A stretch of DNA of 64,000 nucleotides, from assembly GCF_010122465.1 (NCBI RefSeq), contig NZ_WLZY01000005.1, positions 366,901 to 430,900 on the forward strand, written 5' to 3'. The position numbers were made by a program, and so were the translations under genes. A model generated the notes under the pieces. It was not told the origin of the DNA. It saw nothing but the letters and a program-made list of their open reading frames with translations, and made no database searches. Positions 51,293 through 60,919 of the stretch are shown in pieces. Each line of letters starts with the position of its first letter. The first letter of the stretch is position 1. Origin of the DNA: Phytoactinopolyspora mesophila. Its GTDB lineage: Bacteria; Actinomycetota; Actinomycetes; Jiangellales; Jiangellaceae.

Positions 51293-51883
51293 GTGAGTCA
51301 GCGAACAGCTCCGCCAAATTCAGTTGAGCGCCTCGTCTCGAGCGAGCATCCTTGGCAGGTGTTGATCCGCCGTGAAGGTCCTGCCGATGCCGACCTCATC
51401 CGATCGCTGCATACCGCCGCGTTCGCGAAGTTCGCCGAGCCTGGACGGGTGCCTGTCGAAGCGGGCCTGGTGGACGAGTTGCGCGCCGACCCGGGCTGGA
51501 TTCCGGCCCTGTCCCTGGTCGCGGTCGAACACGGGAGCGAACAGATCGTCGGACACGTCGTCTGCACCCGGGCAACTGTCGGCAGTGCGCCGGTGCTGGG
51601 CCTCGGGCCTTTGGGTGTGCTGCCCGAATACCAGAAGCGCGGTGTCGGGGCGGCGCTGATGTACGCGGTGCTCGGTGCCGCGGACGCGCTCGATGAGACC
51701 GTCGTCGTCCTGCTCGGGCATACGGACTACTACCCGCGGTTCGGGTTCCGTCCAGCCGGCGGATACGGCATCGTCGCCCCTGATCCTCGATGGGGTGAGC
51801 ACTTCCAGGCCCGCACCCTATCGGCGTACCATCCCGGGATCCGGGGACAGTTCACCTATGCCGAGCCGTTTCGGTCCCTGTGA
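51293..51883 (+). CDS. GNAT acetyltransferase (YhbS-like)
   Basis: About 196 residues. Single GNAT domain with the YhbS pattern: VLIRREGPADADLIRSLHTAAF, LGPLGVLPEYQKRGVGAALM, then VVLLGHTDYYPRFGFRPAGGYGI. Substrate unknown. The start is uncertain: a GTG at 51293 is the longest plausible one, and a GTG at 51359 fits the usual N-terminus better. Divergent from the LysR gene. Confidence 0.85.
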   Translation: MSQRTAPPNSVERLVSSEHPWQVLIRREGPADADLIRSLHTAAFAKFAEPGRVPVEAGLVDELRADPGWIPALSLVAVEHGSEQIVGHVVCTRATVGSAPVLGLGPLGVLPEYQKRGVGAALMYAVLGAADALDETVVVLLGHTDYYPRFGFRPAGGYGIVAPDPRWGEHFQARTLSAYHPGIRGQFTYAEPFRSL

Positions 51884-52008
51884 AATGTCGCCACGCCGAC
51901 GCCGACTGATCACCTCCGAGGCGAACAGACGCAATCCCGATACGACAAAGTCACGACGAACTCCTAAACTAACCCGCTGGCTGTCGTCGGAACGAGTTGA
52001 GGAGCCGG

Positions 52009-52587
52009 ATGCGTCTGTGGATCTCGCCTGTCCTGGCGGTGATGCTGGCATTCGGCGTGGCAGCTTGTGGTTCGGACGACGAGTCGGCCGGCCTGGACGC
52101 CACAACTGGCGCCGAACAATCGCCTACCGACGACGAGTTGCCCCCGCCCAACGGCGACGAATCAGGAGCCGAGACTGATACGTCGGCCGACGACGAAGCC
52201 GCGGTGGAGCAGCTCTACGATCAGTTCTGGGATGCCGTGGTCTCAGCGGAGAACGGGCCGGATACCGATCCTGCACTCTTCGACGGAATCGGCACCGGTG
52301 CGATCGTCGAGATCTACGTGTCCCGTGCACGGGAGTGGGAGGACCTCGGCGTGCACCGCGACGGTGAACCGCAACTCGAAGACATCACCGTGGACGTCGA
52401 CGGTGACGAGGCTCGGGTTGAAGCGTGTAAGGATGAAGCCGACTGGCAGATGATCGCGGATGGCGAGCCGGTGCCGCTCGAGGATCGGGAACCATCCGCG
52501 CATGTCGTGATTGCGGAACGCACGGGCGATGGTTGGTTGTTCACCGACGAGCTCGCATCGGATGAGGCCGTCATCTCATGCGGTTGA
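52009..52587 (+). CDS. Lipoprotein of unknown function
   Basis: A 192-residue lipoprotein. The signal peptide ends in lipobox GVAAC (Cys20), followed by a 45-residue acidic Pro/Thr/Ser linker. The remaining domain (EQLYDQFWDAVVSAENGPDTD ... EDITVDVDGDEARVEACKDEADWQ) resembles NTF2/SnoaL-like fold lipoproteins, which is a weak guess. GAGGAG lies before the ATG. It overlaps the next gene by ten bases. Confidence 0.75.
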   Translation: MRLWISPVLAVMLAFGVAACGSDDESAGLDATTGAEQSPTDDELPPPNGDESGAETDTSADDEAAVEQLYDQFWDAVVSAENGPDTDPALFDGIGTGAIVEIYVSRAREWEDLGVHRDGEPQLEDITVDVDGDEARVEACKDEADWQMIADGEPVPLEDREPSAHVVIAERTGDGWLFTDELASDEAVISCG

Positions 52588-53087
52588 TCACGTCCGGAAC
52601 GGCGACCGTCTTCTGGCTCTCCCCTGTGTTGTGCTGGCAAGCCTACGGCGAGTTGATCTTCCTGGAGTTCACCGTCGATTTCAGCCCGCTCGGACTGTCT
52701 CTGGTGGATCTGGACACGTGGTTCTGGGTGGACGGGCCCGGCTCTGATCCCATCACCGGAACCTCCGCGGGCGGTGTGGTCGCTGTTGCGACGCCGCAGC
52801 ACATCGAGCTTGACCCGGGCGACGGCGTGGTCCCTATGACGTGCGAGTGGACAGTGTCGGAGTCGGACGCTTGCACCCACGCCTACCAGCGTGCATCCGT
52901 CAACGGGCCGTTGACCTCCGATGGCGGCGATCCCGCGTACGAGGCGCGTGCGCGTCTGGTGTTCGGCATCCACTTCGAGTTCGGCGGCGACGTGCTGGAG
53001 TTGCCCGGCCTGCCGGACGAGTTCGTGACCGATTGGCAGTCGGGTGCCGTTCCGGTCGCCGAGGTGCAGGCGGTTGTCACCGACTGA
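52578..53087 (+). CDS. Exported protein of unknown function
   Basis: A 169-residue protein; no domain recognised. The N-terminus is hydrophobic (ITSGTATVFWLSPVLCWQAYG), possibly a signal peptide. It contains WFWVDGPGSDPITGTSAGGVVAVATPQ and a cysteine pair (TCEWTVSESDACTHAY) that could form a disulfide. The ten-base overlap with the preceding lipoprotein gene shows coupled translation, so the pair probably works together at the cell surface. Confidence 0.6.
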   Translation: MRLITSGTATVFWLSPVLCWQAYGELIFLEFTVDFSPLGLSLVDLDTWFWVDGPGSDPITGTSAGGVVAVATPQHIELDPGDGVVPMTCEWTVSESDACTHAYQRASVNGPLTSDGGDPAYEARARLVFGIHFEFGGDVLELPGLPDEFVTDWQSGAVPVAEVQAVVTD

Positions 53088-53523
53088 CAACCGTGTCGCG
53101 GTCCGGCGGATGGACAGGCGCGTCTTGCGTCGGTGAAGCGAGTCTTTACCACGGGTGGATCGAGTACACCTGAGCCGGGAAATCGCCGGAGCCTCGCGTG
53201 CCCGGAATTGGTTTGGCCAGCCGGTCGAGTCTGTCGAGGACCTCGGATCAGGCGTAGTTGGGCGTAGCGCCGGCTCGATAGCCGGAACCTGCCGCCGATC
53301 ACCATGTGCCGTGGGTGTGTAAACCCACATGGTTGCCCATTCTGCGGCAGTTCTGGCGACGCGCATCTCTCTGAACAGTGATGATGGCCGCAAGGTTGTT
53401 TACTTAGTCTATATGTATTGACATATATACCTAGTCTGGTGAAGGGTAATGGAAACCCGCGCTTAACGATGTGGCGCTAGTGATGCGCCCCGGGCGTCGG
53501 GCGACACGACTTAGGAGGCCCGG
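53088..53523. other. Promoter region of the organic-phosphate operon
   Basis: A 436-bp gap. The first 300 bases hold nothing recognisable. The last 130 are distinctly AT-rich around 53396-53432 and carry the palindrome listed separately; AGGAGG precedes the first gene's ATG. Confidence 0.5.
53410..53427. promoter_or_regulatory. AT-rich palindromic operator before the organic-phosphate importer
   Basis: TATATGT-ATTG-ACATATA is a perfect 7-bp-arm repeat in an otherwise GC-rich genome, 97 bases before the binding-protein ATG. The overlapping GTCTATA (53407-53413) also occurs in GTCTATACAA at 60976, upstream of the GntR-UTRA gene. Confidence 0.6.
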
Positions 53524-54735
53524 ATGAACCACACGCACAGTGTCAGGCGCCGAGCGTTCGACGGATGGCGAGGAAAAGTCGTCGTGGCAGTTGGTGCCGC
53601 GGCCTTGCTGGCGGCCTGCGCGCCGTCGTCGACTCCTCAGGCTTCGCAGGATGAACCACCTGCCGAAGACCCTGTCGTTCCGGTAGGAGACGAGGATTTC
53701 GACCTCGACGATCTGATCGCCGCCGCCCAGGAGGAAGGTGAGCTCACCGTCTACGACGGCACCGGGAAGATCGAGCAGATGGCTGCCGAGTTTCAGGAGA
53801 AGTACGGCATCACCACAGCGGGCATCAAGGTGGACAGCGCCGAGATGGCGGAGAAGATGACCAGGGAGGCGCAAGCCGGGAACGTGACGGCTGACGTGGC
53901 CGCGCTCAGTGATGTCCCGGCGGTGTCCGAACAGCTCGTCCCCCAGGGCATCGTCGAGAACTGGGTTCCGCCCGATCTGGCCGGACTGATCCCCGAGACC
54001 ATGCACGATCCGCTGATCGTGATCACCGACCCCAGCTTGTACGCCTACAACACCGAGAAGCACGACACCTGCCCGGTCAGCAATGTCTGGGCACTCACCG
54101 ACGAGGAGCTGCTGGGTGACGGCGGTTTCGTCATGCAAGATCCACTCGGCAAACCCGACTACGCCGACTGGTGGAATCAGCTGAGCGTGCATGGCGACGA
54201 TCTGATGCGCCAGGCCTACGAGGATCTTTATGGCGAACCGCTGGAGACAAGCGAGCAGAGCGCGACCCATGAATGGATCAAGCGCCTCGCGGAGAGTGGG
54301 CCGCTTCTCACCAAGAGCAGCGAAGAGGCATCAGAGGCGGTGGGAGCGCAGGGCCAGTCGAATCCGCCTATGGGGTTGATGAGTTCGGCGAAGTTCCGCA
54401 ACAACGACGACAAGGGCTATGTGCTGGGCGTGTGCGATGAGATCGAACCCTGGGTGGGCTTCGCGAAGCCGAAAGCGATCGTCATGGCGTCGGGCACGAG
54501 TAACCCCAACGCAGCCAAGCTGTTCATCCACTACGCCATGACCGCCGAGGGAATCAAGCCGCAGGTAGACGACGGCAAGCTCTCGGCGAACTCGGAGGTT
54601 CCACCGAGCGACGAAGATCCGAGTAACGCCGCTGAGCTGACCGATCGCATCTTCTTCTTCGACAACGCAACCGCCGCGGAGGACTGGGCCAACCGCCAGA
54701 ACATGCACGACTTCTGGCGAGTGAATCGCCGGTAG
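53524..54735 (+). CDS. ABC transporter substrate-binding lipoprotein (AfuA/FbpA-like)
   Basis: A 403-residue binding protein. The lipobox is LLAAC (Cys about 33), then an acidic linker, then the domain (EGELTVYDGTGKIEQMAAEFQEKYGI). The fold is the FbpA/PotD-like type shared by importers of Fe3+, 2-aminoethylphosphonate and hexose phosphates (AfuA). Iron-binding tyrosine pairs are not obvious, which leans away from iron. Long, acidic C-terminus. AGGAGG precedes the ATG. First gene of the import operon. Confidence 0.88.
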   Translation: MNHTHSVRRRAFDGWRGKVVVAVGAAALLAACAPSSTPQASQDEPPAEDPVVPVGDEDFDLDDLIAAAQEEGELTVYDGTGKIEQMAAEFQEKYGITTAGIKVDSAEMAEKMTREAQAGNVTADVAALSDVPAVSEQLVPQGIVENWVPPDLAGLIPETMHDPLIVITDPSLYAYNTEKHDTCPVSNVWALTDEELLGDGGFVMQDPLGKPDYADWWNQLSVHGDDLMRQAYEDLYGEPLETSEQSATHEWIKRLAESGPLLTKSSEEASEAVGAQGQSNPPMGLMSSAKFRNNDDKGYVLGVCDEIEPWVGFAKPKAIVMASGTSNPNAAKLFIHYAMTAEGIKPQVDDGKLSANSEVPPSDEDPSNAAELTDRIFFFDNATAAEDWANRQNMHDFWRVNRR

Positions 54736-54788
54736 CTCGACCTCGCATGACTTGGCATCTGGTGTCCCACTGACAAGGAAGGTAGCCC

Positions 54789-56639
54789 GTGGTTGCTCCG
54801 ACACTGCGTCCGGACTCAGCGACGATCATGCCTCCGGAGCCGCCCAGAGGCAGATTCGGACGGACTCGATACCACCTGATCGTGGCGAGGCATGATCCCA
54901 CCAAGCTGATCGGGGTCTTGCTGGCGATCATCTTCTTGTACCTCATCGTCGCGCCCATCGTCTCGATCATCTCCGACGCGTTCCGCGTCCACTTCGGAGA
55001 TCACATCCATTCCGGACAGGACCCGGGCGAGTGGACCGGGTACTACCTCTGGCGGGTTTTCCGGTCGGATGTCAGCTCCATTCTGTTCTGGCAGCCATTC
55101 ATGAACACGATCGTCGTCGCGGTCGGAACCACGCTCTTCGCGCTGGTGGTTGGTGGGACGATGGCGTGGCTGATCGCCCGGACCGACGTCGCCGGCCGGA
55201 GGTGGTTCTCCACGGCGCTGGTCGTCTCGTACATGGTGCCTTCGTGGACGTTCGCTCTGGCCTGGCTGACGATCTTCAAGAATCGGCGGATGGGCGGCCG
55301 GCAGGGCTTCCTCGAGACCATGGGTTTCGAGCCACCGGACTGGCTTGCCTACGGTGCGTTCCCGACCATCGTCGCACTCGGACTGCACTACTACCCGTTC
55401 GTGTTGCTGCTGTTCGGCAACGCATTGCGCAGGATGGACTCGCAGCTGGAGGACTCCGCCCGGGTGCTGGGGGCGCCACGGAGGACGATCGGCCGTCGCA
55501 TCGTCCTGCCGCTGATGCTCCCGTCGCTGACGTCGGCTGTCCTGCTGATCTTCGCGAAGATCCTGGGCACGTTCGGGACGCCGTACATTCTCGGGCTGCC
55601 CGTCGACTATCAGGTGATGTCGACGTCGCTGTTCCAGAGTATCCAGAACCGGCAGAACGGCGTCGCAGCGGTCATCGCGGTAGTGATCATCGTGGTGGGC
55701 GTCCTGGTCATCGTCGTCGACTCGAGGATCCTGAAGGAGTACCGCCGTTTCGTGACGGTGGGCAGCAAGGGGTCCATGGACCGCCGCACCAAACTGCGGC
55801 GATGGCGGCTGCCCGCGTTCGGGCTCGTGTTGTCGGTCTTCGTGGTCAGCGTCGTGATTCCGCTGGGTGTTCTGTTCCTCTCGACCATTCAACGGATCCC
55901 GGGCCGATTCGAGTGGAGCAACTTCACGTTGCGGTACTGGATCGGGTCCGAGCTGGACAGCGTCGCATTCCCGCGCGGAGTTCTGGTCAGCGGGGAACTC
56001 TACGGAGCGGTGTGGAACAGCCTCCGCGTCGTCGGATTGGCGGCGATCTGCTGCGGAATTCTGGGTCTGCTGGTCGGTTACGTCGTGGTGCGCACGTCGG
56101 GCAGCCGGTTGTCTTCCATGCTGCGCCAGATATCGTTCCTGCCCTATCTCGTTCCAGGTGTGGCCTTCGCCGCCGCCTATCTCTCCCTCTTCGCGGTACA
56201 AAGAGGGCCGGTGCCGGCCCTTTATGGGACATTCACCATCCTCGTCATTGTCATGGTGATCGGCAATCTCCCATATTCCTCACGGGCCGGAATCTCGGCC
56301 ATGATGCAGCTGGGGAGAGATCCCGAGGAAGCCGCGCAGGTGAGCGGGGCGGGATGGTGGCGACGAGTGACCCGAGTGGTCATGCCCATTCAAAAAGGGG
56401 CGCTGGTCACCGGCATCATCTTGCCGTTCATCTCCGGTCTGAAAGAACTCAGCACGGTCATCATGCTGGCCACTTCCGACACCCAGCTGCTGACCACGCT
56501 GTCGGTGAAGCTCGTCGATTTCGGCTACCTCCAGCTGGCCAACGCCGTCGTTCTCATCATCGCTCTCATGGCCTTTGTCGCCACTTATCTGGCGCAGCGA
56601 CTCACCGGCAGCAATCTCGCCTCCGGACTTCAGGGATAG
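54789..56639 (+). CDS. ABC transporter permease, fused double-domain (AfuB/FbpB-like)
   Basis: A 616-residue membrane protein carrying two MetI-type permease domains in one chain, with about twelve helices. Each half has its own EAA loop (LEDSARVLGAPRRTIGRRIV and PEEAAQVSGAGWWRRVTRVV). This fusion is usual for Fe3+, phosphonate, thiamine and hexose-phosphate importers. The GTG at 54789 follows GGAAGG. The C-terminal end runs seven bases before the ATPase gene. Confidence 0.92.
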   Translation: MVAPTLRPDSATIMPPEPPRGRFGRTRYHLIVARHDPTKLIGVLLAIIFLYLIVAPIVSIISDAFRVHFGDHIHSGQDPGEWTGYYLWRVFRSDVSSILFWQPFMNTIVVAVGTTLFALVVGGTMAWLIARTDVAGRRWFSTALVVSYMVPSWTFALAWLTIFKNRRMGGRQGFLETMGFEPPDWLAYGAFPTIVALGLHYYPFVLLLFGNALRRMDSQLEDSARVLGAPRRTIGRRIVLPLMLPSLTSAVLLIFAKILGTFGTPYILGLPVDYQVMSTSLFQSIQNRQNGVAAVIAVVIIVVGVLVIVVDSRILKEYRRFVTVGSKGSMDRRTKLRRWRLPAFGLVLSVFVVSVVIPLGVLFLSTIQRIPGRFEWSNFTLRYWIGSELDSVAFPRGVLVSGELYGAVWNSLRVVGLAAICCGILGLLVGYVVVRTSGSRLSSMLRQISFLPYLVPGVAFAAAYLSLFAVQRGPVPALYGTFTILVIVMVIGNLPYSSRAGISAMMQLGRDPEEAAQVSGAGWWRRVTRVVMPIQKGALVTGIILPFISGLKELSTVIMLATSDTQLLTTLSVKLVDFGYLQLANAVVLIIALMAFVATYLAQRLTGSNLASGLQG

Positions 56640-56646
56640 GAGACTC

Positions 56647-57798
56647 ATGCCACAGATCACCCTGTCTGCGATCGACAAGTCGTACGAATCGGATCAGAAG
56701 TCGAAAGCAGTCGACAACTTGTATCTCGACATACCGGACGGCGCCTTCATGTGCCTGCTCGGCCCGTCCGGGTGCGGCAAAACCACCACGCTGCGCATGA
56801 TTGCCGGACTCGAGCAGCCGACGGCGGGTGAGATCCGGGTGGACGACCGCGTTCTCGATGCGGTTTCCCAAGGAATCTTCATTCCCACCGAGAAACGTCA
56901 GATGGGCCTCGTATTCCAGAGCTATGCACTCTGGCCGCATTTGACCGTCGAGAAGAATGTCGACTTCGGATTGCGCATCCAGAAGGTGCCGGCCTCGGAG
57001 CGGGCGGCCCGGACCGACGAGGTCCTGGGCCAGCTCCGCATCGATCAGCTCAAGGACCGCTATCCCGCCCAGCTGTCCGGCGGGCAGCAGCAGCGGGTTG
57101 CGTTGGCGCGGATGCTGGCGGTGAATCCGTCCGTGCTGCTGCTGGACGAGCCGCTGTCGAATCTCGATGCCCGGCTGCGGCTGGAGATGCGCGCCGAGCT
57201 CAAGCGGATCCACGACAGATGGCGCACCACCATCGTCTTCGTCACCCATGACCAGTTGGAAGCGATGACGCTGGCCACCCAGGTCGCGGTGATGAACCAG
57301 GGCGTGTTGCAGCAACTCGGCTCACCGATGGCGATCTACGACCGGCCGGTGAACAGATTCGTGGCCGAGTTCGTCGGTAACCCACCGATGAACTACGTGG
57401 TGCGCGGCGAGTCCACGGCTCCGAAGGTTGCGGCCTCGCTGGCCGGTTACGCAGAAGCGCGAGGATCGCTGGAGGGCAAGGTCGGGGCCGTCGGCGTCCG
57501 CCCGGAGTCACTGCGGCTGGTGTCGTCCCCGGTTGACGTACCGGATGGCGCCTGGCACGCACCGGCCCGTCTCGAGGCGGTGTTGCCCACGGGGTCGAGC
57601 TGGACGGTCCAGTTGCGCGTACTCGACGGCACCTTCTACCTGACCTCCGCTGACCCGGTGAACTATGACATGGATAGCGACGTCACGTGCTGGACGCGCG
57701 CGACGGATCTGCATGTGTTCGACGATTCGGACCGGCGGATCGCCACGTACGACGATTCCGTCGCACGCCGCCGCGTCGAAGTCGGGAGCGGTGCGTGA
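56647..57798 (+). CDS. ABC transporter ATP-binding protein with TOBE domain (AfuC/FbpC-like)
   Basis: A 383-residue ATPase. Walker A is GPSGCGKTT (residues 39-47), signature LSGGQ (143-147), Walker B LLLDEPLSNLDARLR. The MOI-family TOBE domain forms the C-terminal 130 residues (VGAVGVRPESLRLVSSP). GGAG lies before the ATG at 56647. Energises the fused permease; ends in a TGATG overlap with the HAD gene. Confidence 0.94.
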   Translation: MPQITLSAIDKSYESDQKSKAVDNLYLDIPDGAFMCLLGPSGCGKTTTLRMIAGLEQPTAGEIRVDDRVLDAVSQGIFIPTEKRQMGLVFQSYALWPHLTVEKNVDFGLRIQKVPASERAARTDEVLGQLRIDQLKDRYPAQLSGGQQQRVALARMLAVNPSVLLLDEPLSNLDARLRLEMRAELKRIHDRWRTTIVFVTHDQLEAMTLATQVAVMNQGVLQQLGSPMAIYDRPVNRFVAEFVGNPPMNYVVRGESTAPKVAASLAGYAEARGSLEGKVGAVGVRPESLRLVSSPVDVPDGAWHAPARLEAVLPTGSSWTVQLRVLDGTFYLTSADPVNYDMDSDVTCWTRATDLHVFDDSDRRIATYDDSVARRRVEVGSGA

Positions 57799-58574
57799 TG
57801 ACAGAAATCGCAACTACACCGAAGGCGCTTCTGCTCGATTTCGGCGGCGTGGTGGTCGAGACCGCTCGTCGCCCGAGTTGGCAGTCGGAGCTGGCGGCCG
57901 AGGTACACCGGATGCTGGCGGCCACCGGCCGGGCCGACTTGACGGCTGAAGACATCGAGCTGGACATTCGCGCCGGGCGCGCCGCGCACGGAGGGTGGAA
58001 AGACGCGATGTCCCGGCCGTACACGCCGAGGGAGGCCACGCACCGCGAGTTCTGGTCCGACTACGTCGCGGCGGACTGGCCGGAGTCCGACCGCGTTCTG
58101 GTCGAGGTCCATGCTCAGCACCTGTGCCGGCGGATGGTGGAGTTGCAGGCCGAGCGGAAGCCGCGCCACGGCATTCACGAACTCCTTGCCTTCGCTCGCG
58201 ACCGCGGCATCCTCGTCGGGATTGTCAGCAACGCCCTGGTCGGCGAGGTGCACCGGGAAGTGGTGCGCGAACTCGGTCTCGACGACTTCATCCAGGTCCA
58301 GGTGTATTCCGACGAGGTCGGCATCCGCAAACCGAACCCGCGGATCATCGGCCTCGCGTCCAGTGCGTTGTCCGTCGTTCCAGGCGACTCGTGGTACGTC
58401 GGCGACAACTACGACCGCGACGTCGTCTGCGGGCGACGGGCGGGGGCTGGCGCAACCGTCTTGATGATCGCCGAGGACACCTACGACCCGCCCTACCGGG
58501 TCAGGGACACACCGGACCTCACCGTCGAAGATCCGGCGGCGCTGCTCGCGGTCCTGCGACGGACCGGCTCATGA
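57798..58574 (+). CDS. HAD-superfamily phosphatase (IA subclass)
   Basis: A 258-residue cytoplasmic hydrolase. Motif I is LLLDFGGVVVET: the usual second Asp is Gly, as in the YihX/epoxide-hydrolase-N group. Motif II is GIVSNA, motif III Lys in GIRKPNPR, motif IV YVGDNYDRD. YihX-like enzymes hydrolyse sugar 1-phosphates, so a role on an imported phosphate ester is reasonable. The start overlaps the ATPase stop by one base, so it belongs to the importer operon. Confidence 0.9.
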   Translation: MTEIATTPKALLLDFGGVVVETARRPSWQSELAAEVHRMLAATGRADLTAEDIELDIRAGRAAHGGWKDAMSRPYTPREATHREFWSDYVAADWPESDRVLVEVHAQHLCRRMVELQAERKPRHGIHELLAFARDRGILVGIVSNALVGEVHREVVRELGLDDFIQVQVYSDEVGIRKPNPRIIGLASSALSVVPGDSWYVGDNYDRDVVCGRRAGAGATVLMIAEDTYDPPYRVRDTPDLTVEDPAALLAVLRRTGS

Positions 58575-58647
58575 GGCCGGAAACGTCGCCGCAAAGCCCG
58601 GGGGAATCAGTACACATCAATCGCAACAAGGAAGGGAGAGACCCGCG

Positions 58648-60117
58648 ATGACGGAAACGGATGGGTCAGCGCGCGCCAGATGGCGCCGTTCACCGGTAGC
58701 GGCCATGGCTGGTGCTGCGTCGCTGGCATTGCTGCTGGCAGGTGGCGCAATGAGCGAGTCCCCGGTATATGCGGGAACCGCTGCCGGTTCCTCCGGGGCG
58801 GAGCCGGCGGGGACGACGCAGACCGGCCAGCAAGGCTTCTACAGCACGAAGAAGCCCTACGAGCAGTTGGGCGGTCCCGAAGACTACGAACAACCTCCGG
58901 CCGGCTTCGAACCGGTCTTCGTCCAGCACGTCGCCCGACACGGCTCGCGGCTGCTGTCGAGCCGGAAATACGACGACCTGACTCTGCAGCTGTGGGAGGC
59001 GGCACGCGGCGAACAGGCGCTCACTCCGCTCGGTGCTCGGCTGGGTGGCGAGGTGCGGCGCCTGATGCGGCTGCACGAGCGCCTCGGATACGGCAACCTC
59101 AGCGAACTCGGCGCCCAAGAACACGAGGAGATGGCCCAGCGCGTGTACGAACGCCTACCCGGCCTCTTCGAGCACGCCCTGGACCACGGCGACCGTATTG
59201 GGATCGTCACCTCTGGCAAAGACCGCGCGGTCGATAGTGGAGTGAATTTCGCCGACGGGCTGGTCAAGGCCGACCCGGCGCTGGCGGAGATCATCGACGA
59301 ACCAGTGGCCGACGAGGACGTGCTGTACTTCCACAAGTCCGATGCGAATCAGGACTACCAGGACTACAAGGACAACGATCCACGCCTGCTGGCCGTCCTG
59401 GACGAAGTAGCGGCCGAACCGCAGATTCACGCGGCGGCACGGCGCATGCTGGAGCGGCTGTACACGGTGGAGTTCGTCGACCGGCTGGAGGCAGGTGAGT
59501 TCGATTTCGTCGATGGCGGCAAAGGTGAGACCCACCTGAACGACATCGCGAGCGCCGCCGACTATCTCTACAACCTGTACATCATTGCGCCCAACATTGC
59601 GGCCGAGGGGAACTGGCGCTTCGATCAGTACGTCACCCGCGAAGACGCCGAGACGATGGCCTACTTCGCTGACGCGCAGCAGTTCTATGAGAAGGGCCCG
59701 GCCTTCGCCGGCGACGACATCACCTATCGGATGGCCGATGTGCTGCTCGACGATTTCTTCGCCTCCATCGAGGACCGAACCAGCGGAGACGGCGATCACG
59801 CAGCGGTTTTCCGATTCGCGCACGCGGAGCAGATCATGCCGTTCGCGGCGCTGATCGAGCTTCCCGGTAGCACTCAGGAGATGCCGGAAGGGGAGTTGTT
59901 CACGTATGAGAACAACCCGTGGCGTGGCGATCAGGTGTCCCCGATGGGCGCGAACATCCAGTGGGATGTCTTCGCCGACGCCGACGGCGAACACCTGGTT
60001 CGGATGCTCTACAACGAAGAGGAGGTGGCTTTCCGGGTCGGCTGTGAGCCGTACACGGACGGCAGCGCCTTCTACGACGTGGCTGAACTGAAACGTTGCC
60101 TTGGTGATGATCGCTAG
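58648..60117 (+). CDS. Secreted multiple-inositol-polyphosphate-phosphatase-like histidine phosphatase
   Basis: A 489-residue exported histidine acid phosphatase. A signal peptide covers about residues 15-42. The active-site motif is RHGSR (residues 97-101) and the proton donor is HAE (392-394) in place of the usual HD. This HAE form marks the MINPP class, which removes phosphates from phytate and other inositol polyphosphates with relaxed position choice. Two Cys near the C-terminus could form a disulfide. GGGAGAG precedes the ATG. The stop overlaps the convergent GntR gene. MINPP-class enzymes occur in gut and soil bacteria and in plants and animals. Confidence 0.85.
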   Translation: MTETDGSARARWRRSPVAAMAGAASLALLLAGGAMSESPVYAGTAAGSSGAEPAGTTQTGQQGFYSTKKPYEQLGGPEDYEQPPAGFEPVFVQHVARHGSRLLSSRKYDDLTLQLWEAARGEQALTPLGARLGGEVRRLMRLHERLGYGNLSELGAQEHEEMAQRVYERLPGLFEHALDHGDRIGIVTSGKDRAVDSGVNFADGLVKADPALAEIIDEPVADEDVLYFHKSDANQDYQDYKDNDPRLLAVLDEVAAEPQIHAAARRMLERLYTVEFVDRLEAGEFDFVDGGKGETHLNDIASAADYLYNLYIIAPNIAAEGNWRFDQYVTREDAETMAYFADAQQFYEKGPAFAGDDITYRMADVLLDDFFASIEDRTSGDGDHAAVFRFAHAEQIMPFAALIELPGSTQEMPEGELFTYENNPWRGDQVSPMGANIQWDVFADADGEHLVRMLYNEEEVAFRVGCEPYTDGSAFYDVAELKRCLGDDR

Positions 60118-60851
60118 CGATCCACGAGCGTCGTCTCGTAGGAGTATCGGGATGCACGATAGGAGTCGAATGCGTACTCGACCGCCTGGCCGACGTCACC
60201 GAACGTGGTGCGGGTCATGGTCAGCAGCGGGGCGCCGCGGTTCTCGTCGAGTAGTCGCGACTCCGCGGTGGTGGCGGGCGTGGCGCCGATCTGCTGCGAG
60301 GCGACCCGGAGATGGACGCCGTTGGCCCGCAGGAGCTGGTAAAGGCCATGCTGTTCCAGCTGTTCCGTGGTCAGGAAGGCGGCGAGTTCCTCGGGCAGCC
60401 AGTTGCGCAGGATGGCCAGCGGTCCGTCCTGGGTGCCACGAAGCCGCTCGATGGCGAGTACGTTGCTGCCTTCCGGCACGCCCAGGGCGGCGGCGGCTTC
60501 GGGTGGGGCGGGCTCCAGGGCGAGCTTCAGCACCTTGGTGCTGGGGGTGCGGCCGGCCTTGACGAGATCGTCGTAGAGGCTGGTGAGCTTGGCCGCGCGT
60601 TTGACCTGGCCATGGACCACCTGAGTGCCTACCCCGCGCTTGCGGACGAGCAGACCTTTGTCCACCAGGTGCTGGATGGCACGCCGGATGGTCAGACGCG
60701 ACAGGTTGAGTTGCTCGGCCAGGAGGAGTTCGTTCTCCAGGCGCGTGCCAGGTTGGAGTGTGCCGTCCGCGATGGCCGCCTCGATCTGGCGCGCGATCTG
60801 GAAGTAGAGGGGAACAGGGGCGGAACGGTCAAGGTCGAGAGAGAGCTTCAT
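60114..60851 (-). CDS. GntR-family regulator, HutC/UTRA subfamily
   Basis: A 245-residue regulator. Residues 10-80 form the winged helix (PLYFQIARQIEAAIADG ... LAEQLNLSRLTIRRAIQHLV), and the UTRA ligand domain follows to the end (YSYETTLVDR). UTRA proteins commonly sense phosphorylated sugars or other polar metabolites. The ATG at 60851 is chosen over the upstream frame because it starts the winged helix domain. It converges with and overlaps the MINPP-like gene by four bases and faces the IMPase gene. Likely local repressor. Confidence 0.92.
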   Translation of the reverse strand: MKLSLDLDRSAPVPLYFQIARQIEAAIADGTLQPGTRLENELLLAEQLNLSRLTIRRAIQHLVDKGLLVRKRGVGTQVVHGQVKRAAKLTSLYDDLVKAGRTPSTKVLKLALEPAPPEAAAALGVPEGSNVLAIERLRGTQDGPLAILRNWLPEELAAFLTTEQLEQHGLYQLLRANGVHLRVASQQIGATPATTAESRLLDENRGAPLLTMTRTTFGDVGQAVEYAFDSYRASRYSYETTLVDR

Positions 60852-60919
60852 GACGGCGTTTCCATGGCTTGATTGGGGGCTTCTCGACGGTATTCGACCA
60901 TCGCTCAAGCCGACCTGAT

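Noticed and set aside
53524-56639. Reading the AfuAB-like genes as an Fe3+ importer (FbpAB)
   Set aside because: The fold fits, but no iron box is visible upstream and phosphatases, not siderophore genes, surround it; kept only as an alternative.
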